DNA from: Tannerellaceae bacterium | GTDB taxonomy: Bacteria; Bacteroidota; Bacteroidia; Bacteroidales; Tannerellaceae | Reading direction: 5' to 3' | DNA length: 11,774 bases | NCBI GenBank assembly: GCA_031276545.1 | Contig: JAISMW010000057.1 | Location: forward strand, 1 to 11,774 | Shown here: piece after piece, positions 6,873-11,774 of the stretch | Layout: each line of letters starts with the position of its first letter | How positions within the stretch are numbered: the first letter of the stretch is position 1 | Program-made: the position numbers and the translations under genes | Notes under the pieces: model-generated | Told to the model about the DNA's origin: nothing | Seen by the model: the letters and a program-made list of their open reading frames with translations, nothing else | Databases searched by the model: none

Positions 6873-7838
6873 TTATTTTGCTTGATAGGGATTCTGCGGA
6901 TACGGATTTTGCATGGACGGGATCCCCATATTTACCGTCATAGCCTGCAGGAGGCGACTGTAAACCTGGTTGAGTTGCGCCAGTTGCTGTGCCATTTTTT
7001 CTGTTTCCGAACGGAATATGGAACTGTCTACTATCGAGCCGTCGTAAAGTTCTTTGATGCGGTTCAGTCCGGCATTGATGTGTTCGATGGCGCTGATTTG
7101 TGAGCTGATGCTTCTCAGTTGCACCTCGTAGATGGTGTTCAGCCCGGAGATATTGCGGTTCAGCATTTCCATTTGCTGCACGTAGCCCTGCGAACTGCGG
7201 CTGATGCCGTCGGACACGTTCGAAAACGAATGGGTGATGGTGCTGAAACGTTCCATATCTTTTGCCGTGGCCGAAAGCTGTTCCAGGTATTTCTGCGTAG
7301 CTTCGGCCAGTTGGGGTATCTCGGCTATCCGGTCAGCCGCATCGAGGAGTTTCTGTATGCCGGCCGAGAGATGCTGCGAGTCGCCTTGCGGGATGTCTGC
7401 CGGAACGCCCAGTCCTCCTGCTCCCACGATGATGGTTCCGCCTCCACCTCCGGTGTGTACCCCCTGCGAGGCATTGCCGGCCGGCGCCGCAAACCCGCTG
7501 TTTTCCACAGTGACTTCCGGATGTACGGCGGAGGATACGGAGTTTTGTGTAAAGTCCGGACGGTCTAAGGGGTTCTTCGATTTCAGCACCGGAAATACAT
7601 CTTCCCAGTGATAATCGTTGCTTGGTCTTTCGAAGCCAAACACAAAGAATACAAAGAACTCCGTTACCATTCCCACGGCCAGCATCGTATTCCCGTAGGG
7701 GAGATGCAGTATCTTGAACATGGCTCCCAGGATCACGATGGAGGCTCCCCAACTGTAGCAAAAGTTCAGCAGTCGTTTCCCATTATCGCTGGAGAGGTAC
7801 ATCTCCACTCTATTTTTATATCTTCTGTATTTTCCCAT
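6873..7838 (-). CDS. gldL: Type IX secretion system motor protein GldL/PorL
   Basis: The proton-channel subunit of the GldLM motor in the inner membrane. Two transmembrane helices lie near the N-terminus (about 27-44 and 50-68). Helix 2, TMLAVGMVTEFFVFFVF, has a buried glutamate, E60, at the place of the conserved residue used for proton coupling in the family, and K42 ends helix 1. A flexible linker with a glycine-rich run (130-134 all G, glycine-rich 121-145) follows, and then a cytoplasmic region (about 150-300) predicted to be helical and coiled (repeated SAIEHINAGLNRIKEL-type heptads). It ends in an N/P/Q-rich tail. At 321 residues it resembles the longer PorL of Porphyromonas rather than the shorter GldL of Flavobacterium. 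The gap to gldK is 42 nt, the widest in the operon; the upstream ATAAAATG is AT-rich with no Shine-Dalgarno, as usual in this phylum. Confidence 0.96.
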   Translation of the reverse strand: MGKYRRYKNRVEMYLSSDNGKRLLNFCYSWGASIVILGAMFKILHLPYGNTMLAVGMVTEFFVFFVFGFERPSNDYHWEDVFPVLKSKNPLDRPDFTQNSVSSAVHPEVTVENSGFAAPAGNASQGVHTGGGGGTIIVGAGGLGVPADIPQGDSQHLSAGIQKLLDAADRIAEIPQLAEATQKYLEQLSATAKDMERFSTITHSFSNVSDGISRSSQGYVQQMEMLNRNISGLNTIYEVQLRSISSQISAIEHINAGLNRIKELYDGSIVDSSIFRSETEKMAQQLAQLNQVYSRLLQAMTVNMGIPSMQNPYPQNPYQAK

Positions 7839-7880
7839 TTTATTTGCTGTTGTTATAGTCTGTAAATGTTGAGGCGGCGG

Positions 7881-9311
7881 TTACTTTTTCCCCTTTGCGC
7901 GGGAAAAGCCGATTTGCGTGCGCACACAGCGGAAGCCGATGTAGGAACGTGTTTCGTTCTGGTATTCAAACGTACGCATGTCCGAACGGATAAACTGGGC
8001 TACGTCTTTCCACGAACCGCCGCGCACCACTTTCTTTTTCATGGCGTAAGGATCTTCCTTCGCCGCATTGTAACGCAGGTCGGGGTTCATATCGTTCATC
8101 TGCCGGGGACCCGACTCCGAATAGACGGTTGCTGTCCATTCGGCCACATTGCCGGCCATATCGTACAGTCCGAATTCATTGGGAGCGAACGATCCCACGC
8201 GGGAGGAAATCAGATGTCCGTCTTCCGTATAGTTTCCTTTTCCGGGCTTGAAGTTACCCAGAAAGCAGTCTTTGCTTTGCAGTTCGTCGGTAGCCCAGGG
8301 GTATTTATACTCGTTTTTGCCGGTACGTGCAGCATATTCCCATTCGCCTTCGGTAGGCAGGCGAAACGGTTCGATGAGCTGTCCTGCCGGCAGATTGGAC
8401 GACGACTTAAACAAATCCGTGCGCCATACGCAGAACGCGGCAGCCTGTTCCCAGGATACTCCCACCACGGGATAGTCGTCGTAACCGGGATGCTGGAAAT
8501 ACATCCGCATATAGGGTTCGTTATAGGCATTGTTGAAGTCGTTTATCCAGCACGTTTCGTCGGGATAGATATTGATGATATAGGTATGCAGAAAATCCCA
8601 TTCGCTGCTTAGGGGGCGGATGATTGTTTCGCTGACAACGCGCCCCTCTTCGTCTATATAGGCCGTATCCTTGGAAATCATCACCACTTCATCCAGGTCG
8701 ACGGCTATGTCGGTATTCCTTACGCGTTCGGCGGGATTGAGGCGGTGTTTGCGCAACGCGGCCGAAGTGTAATCGTATCGTTCGTACTTAAAGAGCATCT
8801 GCTTTTCGTCCAGTCGCCGCTCGCCGGTTATCGGATGGGTGTAATATACGCTTTCAATCGCCAGTTGTTCGTCTTCGTTCGCCCGTCTCCAGGGAATAGG
8901 GCGACTCCAGTCGAGATGCGGAGTCACCGGTTCTCCGTAGCGGTCTTCCGTAATTTTGAAAAGGTCGTTACCCCCGTATGCCGGGTCGGCCAGGCGTTCG
9001 CGGATAATCGAATCGCGCACCCAGTATACAAACTGGCGGTATTTGGCATTGGTTATTTCCGTTTCGTCCATCCAGAAAGCATCAAAAGAAACGCCCTTCG
9101 TCTCCGGCCTCATGCCCCATAGGGAGTCTTTGTCCGATGGCCCCATATCGAAGGCACCACGTTTAATCAGCACCATACCGTATGGTGAGGGTTCATTCAC
9201 CGCAGCCAGTCTTGCACCGGTCACTTCCCCGCCGCCCAGCAACGACCGGCCACATGAGAGAAAGAACAAATGGAGCAGAATGCCCGTGAGCGCTAATAAT
9301 ACTTTTTTCAT
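7881..9311 (-). CDS. gldK: Type IX secretion system ring lipoprotein GldK/PorK
   Basis: An outer-membrane lipoprotein that forms the periplasmic ring of the type IX secretion system with GldN. The first 19 residues are a lipoprotein signal (hydrophobic stretch ending FFLS) and C20 is the likely lipidated cysteine; phenylalanine at the -3 position is slightly unusual. The remainder is a formylglycine-generating-enzyme (SUMF1) fold: it begins around GAFDMGPSDKDS and FWMDETEITNAKYRQFVYW, has a family-specific insertion (about 120-260), then YPVVGVSWEQAAAFC, FRLPTEGEWEYAARTG, DMAGNVAEWT and the closing RGGSW (430-434) and IGFRCV (458-463). The active-site cysteine pair of true FGE enzymes is missing after GGSW (the sequence continues KDVAQFI), so the fold is structural. 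The length of 476 fits the family. It starts 3 nt after porP (TAAGATATG). Confidence 0.96.
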   Translation of the reverse strand: MKKVLLALTGILLHLFFLSCGRSLLGGGEVTGARLAAVNEPSPYGMVLIKRGAFDMGPSDKDSLWGMRPETKGVSFDAFWMDETEITNAKYRQFVYWVRDSIIRERLADPAYGGNDLFKITEDRYGEPVTPHLDWSRPIPWRRANEDEQLAIESVYYTHPITGERRLDEKQMLFKYERYDYTSAALRKHRLNPAERVRNTDIAVDLDEVVMISKDTAYIDEEGRVVSETIIRPLSSEWDFLHTYIINIYPDETCWINDFNNAYNEPYMRMYFQHPGYDDYPVVGVSWEQAAAFCVWRTDLFKSSSNLPAGQLIEPFRLPTEGEWEYAARTGKNEYKYPWATDELQSKDCFLGNFKPGKGNYTEDGHLISSRVGSFAPNEFGLYDMAGNVAEWTATVYSESGPRQMNDMNPDLRYNAAKEDPYAMKKKVVRGGSWKDVAQFIRSDMRTFEYQNETRSYIGFRCVRTQIGFSRAKGKK

Positions 9312-9314
9312 ATC

Positions 9315-10268
9315 TTACAATATACGTACACTTTTATGTCTATAGTTTCCTGTCTTTGACTTGTTCAGCTTCACTTTATACCGTACCATCAGTTCGTGGC
9401 TTCCGCTGCTTGCTTTCAGCAGCGGCCCAGTGGGGAAATCGTATGCATATCCTATTTCCACATTTGCAAATGAGGCTCCCAGCATCACAACGCCCTCGTA
9501 TCCCCGCCAGGAAAGTCCTCCGCTAAACATTTTATTGTATATCACCCGCGCAGTCACATCTATCTGGAAGCTTTGCAAATCTGTTTTCATGAACACGGAA
9601 GGTTGCAACTCCAATAACGGGTTCTTTAACTGAATATTGTATCCTCCGGTCAAATTATACGTCCGCCCGATATAGGTACTGATATTCTCCTCCAGTTCCG
9701 CTTGCGGCTCCAGGATGTGGGCAGAGGCGATACCGGCATAGAATTTCCTGTGCGTATAGTAGATACCGGCATTCATATCGAACGCCATTCCGTTCACCTC
9801 GGTTTGGGGGATAGCTTCATCCTCGCTGCCCGCTTCATCCCCCGAATTTTCCGCTTCTCCGAAATCCACCTTGCTCCCGTCAAAAGAGATGCTTGCCAGC
9901 CCTATCTGTGCACCGATGCTCAATGTCCCACCCAGCAGATTCCGTTTATAGGCAAACTGTCCGGATATCTGCGAGTGGCTGAAAAGCCCAATCGTTTCGG
10001 TAAACAGCGTAACACCCACCCCCGCATTCATCTTTCCCGATCGGAAGGGCATATCCAGATGGATAAAAGACGTTTGCGGCGCACCGGGCATACCAATCCA
10101 CTGCTGACGGTGAAGTCCGAACACATTCAGGTCTTCACCCGCACCCGCATAGCCGGGATTATAGTATCCCATTGCCATAAAGTATTGGCTGAACTGCGCA
10201 TCATATTGAGCCGGAGCGTTGCCGGCCCAAGCGGCCAAAATGACGACGGTGAACAATAATCGTTTCAT
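9315..10268 (-). CDS. porP: Type IX secretion outer-membrane protein PorP/SprF
   Basis: An outer-membrane beta-barrel of the PorP/SprF family and the first gene of the secretion block. Starting at 10268 gives a good signal peptide, MKRLLFTVVILAAWAGNAPA, cleaved before QYDAQFSQYF. The frame extends upstream to 10325, but those 19 residues contain cysteines and polar residues before the signal peptide and are very unlikely to be translated. The mature N-terminus DAQFSQYFMAMGYYNPGYAG is the hallmark of the family; alternating beta-strands follow up to the end. A strongly acidic loop (134-157, with GDEAGSEDE) lies between two strands. The length of 317 residues is normal. No other gene precedes it in the same unit; the operon promoter should lie in 10269-10360, but I see no convincing -33/-7 pair. 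Confidence 0.93.
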   Translation of the reverse strand: MKRLLFTVVILAAWAGNAPAQYDAQFSQYFMAMGYYNPGYAGAGEDLNVFGLHRQQWIGMPGAPQTSFIHLDMPFRSGKMNAGVGVTLFTETIGLFSHSQISGQFAYKRNLLGGTLSIGAQIGLASISFDGSKVDFGEAENSGDEAGSEDEAIPQTEVNGMAFDMNAGIYYTHRKFYAGIASAHILEPQAELEENISTYIGRTYNLTGGYNIQLKNPLLELQPSVFMKTDLQSFQIDVTARVIYNKMFSGGLSWRGYEGVVMLGASFANVEIGYAYDFPTGPLLKASSGSHELMVRYKVKLNKSKTGNYRHKSVRIL

Positions 10269-10363
10269 ACCAAAAGAACAACGCGTGCATAAACCGTAAA
10301 TTGTACGAACGAAAGCTTTCTTCAAATGTTAAAGAAATGTTTTCCCGTATGTTTAAAAAAATC

Positions 10364-10451
10364 CTCACGTATGGAAGTAAATTTTCTCATGTAAGAAAAT
10401 TTATTTTCGTACGTGAGAAAATAAAATTTCATACGTGAGAAAATTTACTTC
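10364..10451. repeat. Four degenerate 22-bp tandem units
   Basis: Units start at 10364, 10386, 10408 and 10430, each exactly 22 bp, with a core of the form CRYGTRAGAAAATWWA. Units 3 and 4 share ACGTGAGAAAAT, unit 2 has ATGTAAGAAAAT, and unit 1 has ACGTATGGAAGT. A weaker fifth unit (CCGTATG, from 10342) may precede them. There are no spacers, so this is not a CRISPR array. Phasing is exact although individual units differ, which points to an old tandem expansion or to an array of binding sites. Confidence 0.8.
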
Positions 10452-10452
10452 C
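10373..10452. repeat. 80-bp near-perfect palindrome (long hairpin)
   Basis: The axis lies between 10412 and 10413. The outer arms 10373-10393 and 10432-10452 pair over 21 bp with one G:T position; the inner arms then continue to the centre with mismatches only at 10394/10431, 10399/10426 and 10409/10416 and one more G:T. Altogether 37 of 40 positions pair, leaving practically no loop. It coincides with the 22-bp tandem units. It may act as a transcription terminator between the ATPase and porP, as a protein-binding site, or be a small dispersed palindromic element; the sequence does not settle which. Confidence 0.85.
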
Positions 10453-10574
10453 CCACTGCCCCGCAACACATTATCCCGTATAATACTGACAATCAGTAGC
10501 ACATATCCCATTCGCGACACCACATCCCGCTCACCTGTTTAGGCGTATAAAAACCTTCTCCGCATCAATTATGA

Positions 10575-11774
10575 TCATACTTTCACACAGGTTAAGAAAC
10601 GCCTTGCGATTTCTCCTGCCCATACTACCAGGGATGTGGCGACGATGATGATTCCCCAGTCCTGCAATTTCAATGGTACGACATGGAACATTTCGCTGCC
10701 TGTGCTTACGATAAGCCATTGACCGAGAAGAATTACAGCCGCAATACCCAGGAACCCTCTGCACTTGCCCAATGAGGCAAAAGCCGACTTTCCGGACATG
10801 AACGCTTTGGCATTGGACATATTCCAAAATTGAAGCATCACAAAAACAGTGAAGAACAGTGACAGTTCGTAGGGCGTTAGTCCCTCGCCTCTGCTGAAAT
10901 TAAAGAAATTTGCGAAGAAGTCTTCCAGTTTGAAATAGCTCAGCGACGTAATATCGGCATGTTTGAAATACTGTATCAGGCCGAACAGCAGGATCACAAA
11001 GAAGAAGCCAACGCCCAGGATGCTCATTGCCATCGGTTTGGTGATGATATGATCGGTAGTTTTGCGAGGTTTGTTTTTCATCACCTTTTCGTTCGGCGGC
11101 AAGGAAGCCAGGGCGAGGGCGGCAAAAGTATCCATAATCAGGTTCACCCACAGCATTTGCGTCACCGTCAGCGGCGACTCCGTCCCTAAGAAGGCACCGA
11201 TCAGTACAATGATGCAAGCCGCCACGTTGATGGTCATCTGAAACAGTATGAAACGCTGAATATTCTGATACAAAGAACGTCCCCACATCACAGACCTTGA
11301 AATACTGCTGAACGAATTGTCCAAAATCGTAATATCGCTGGCTTCTTTGGCCACGGAAGTGCCGTCGCCCATGACAGGCCCACCTGCGCCACATTCAGAG
11401 CTGGTGCGTCATTTGTACCGTCGCCAGTGACGGCTACCACCTGATTCCTGGCTTGAAGCAACTCCACCAGCCGTTGCTTGTCCATCGGGCGGGCTCGGGA
11501 TAGAATTTTCAAATCCAAAACTCTATCCGACAGCAGTTCGTCCGGCATTGCCGCAAATTCGGTTCCAGTAAGATGATGGGATTCGTCTTCGTTTCTGTCC
11601 CAAAGACCGATTTGGCGACCGATTTCTTTAGCCGTTCCGGGTGTGCCTCCCGTTACGATTTTCACTCCAATTCCAGCATCCAGGCAGTTTTTTACGGCAT
11701 CTGGCACTTCGGCCCGAACGAGGTCGGAGATGGCTGCAATACCCAGAAATGTCAGTTCTGCATTGCGCAGTGTG
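10575..11774 (-). pseudogene. PMCA-type Ca2+-translocating P-type ATPase, 3' part, frameshifted
   Basis: This is the C-terminal part of a calcium pump that exports Ca2+ across the inner membrane; the 5' part with the phosphorylated aspartate lies beyond the right edge. From 11774 the frame reads the P domain: LTFLGIAAISDLVR, VKIVTGGTPGTAKEIGRQIG, LKILSRARPMDKQRLVELL and VTGDGTNDAPALNVAQVGLS. At 11372 the frame breaks (CTGTCATGGGC, one base short); the natural continuation MGDGTSVAKEASDITILDNSF and transmembrane helices 5-10, including NLIMDTFAALALA of the calcium site, are in the -1 frame down to the stop at 10575. The unshifted frame ends at 11288. Two family-invariant residues are changed: DPVR has become DLVR (codon 11720-11722) and TGD has become TGG (11645-11647). 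Together these suggest a decaying gene and not only a read error, though an assembly error at the break cannot be excluded. Confidence 0.85.

Larger units (their letters stand above)
10269..10574. other. Intergenic region upstream of the secretion operon
   Basis: This 306-bp gap separates porP from the 3' end of the calcium ATPase, both on the minus strand, so it should contain a terminator for the ATPase and a promoter for porP. The only strong structure is the palindromic repeat at 10364-10452. A run of seven A (10354-10360, T7 on the minus strand) follows it on the minus strand, though about 12 nt beyond the foot of the hairpin. On the minus strand AACATTTG (10330-10323) is one base off the Bacteroidota -7 consensus, but there is no TTG at the -33 position. 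The part from 10453 to 10574 shows no repeat, RNA gene or open frame that I can support. Confidence 0.6.

Noticed and set aside
6219..7103. Open frame of almost 300 codons on the plus strand opposite gldL and gldM
   Set aside because: Both genes beneath it are recognised by strong motifs; the opposite frame has a low-complexity H/F/V-rich composition typical of antisense frames.
7866..8612. Plus-strand open frame opposite gldK
   Set aside because: It is antisense to conserved FGE-fold motifs and has no recognisable features of its own.
10269..10325. Longer N-terminus for PorP
   Set aside because: It would place 19 polar, cysteine-containing residues in front of a well-formed signal peptide that starts at the ATG at 10268.
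10364..10451. CRISPR array from the 22-bp repeats
   Set aside because: The units abut without spacers, differ from each other, and there are no cas genes.
11288..11372. Programmed -1 frameshift producing the full calcium ATPase
   Set aside because: There is no slippery heptamer at the junction (CTGTCATGG) and no evident downstream pseudoknot, and the P-type ATPase family is not known to use frameshifting; deletion is simpler.

Overview
The window looks like chromosomal DNA of a member of the phylum Bacteroidota, most likely order Bacteroidales. The reasons are a complete type IX secretion core block (porP/sprF, gldK/porK, gldL/porL, gldM/porM, gldN/porN), which is confined to this phylum; start codons preceded by AT-rich stretches instead of Shine-Dalgarno sequences; a Bacteroides-type -33/-7 promoter in front of the tRNA; and the pairing of an adenosine-kinase-like PfkB protein with a secreted S41 protease. 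The genus cannot be fixed from what is visible.

Layout. Positions 1-277 hold no supportable gene but contain two strong hairpin terminators (155-193 and 234-270), an 11-bp tandem repeat and a short direct repeat. A tRNA-Asn(GTT) lies on the minus strand (278-351) with its own promoter (361-391). Two plus-strand genes follow in a probable operon: a PfkB sugar/nucleoside kinase (410-1438) and a periplasmic C-terminal-processing protease of the S41 family (1446-3134). The protease gene converges on, and overlaps by 10 bp, a seven-gene minus-strand operon that runs from 10268 down to 3125: porP, gldK, gldL, gldM, gldN and then two half-size CHR (chromate-type) transporter genes. Most junctions in this operon are 1-13 nt. 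Upstream of porP is a gene-free stretch (10269-10574) with an 80-bp near-perfect palindrome that is at the same time four tandem 22-bp units. The right edge (10575-11774) is the 3' part of a PMCA-type calcium P-type ATPase that carries a single-base frameshift and has lost two signature residues, so it looks like a decaying gene.

How the genes work together. GldL and GldM form the proton-driven inner-membrane motor of the type IX secretion system, GldK and GldN form the periplasmic ring attached to the outer membrane, and PorP/SprF is an outer-membrane beta-barrel of the system. The CHR pair is stitched to gldN with a 2-nt gap, so it is presumably co-transcribed with the secretion genes, although no functional link is known to me. 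No wholly new multi-gene system is evident. The features most worth a second look are the palindromic 22-bp repeat element, the decayed Ca-ATPase, and the transporter pair attached to the secretion operon.
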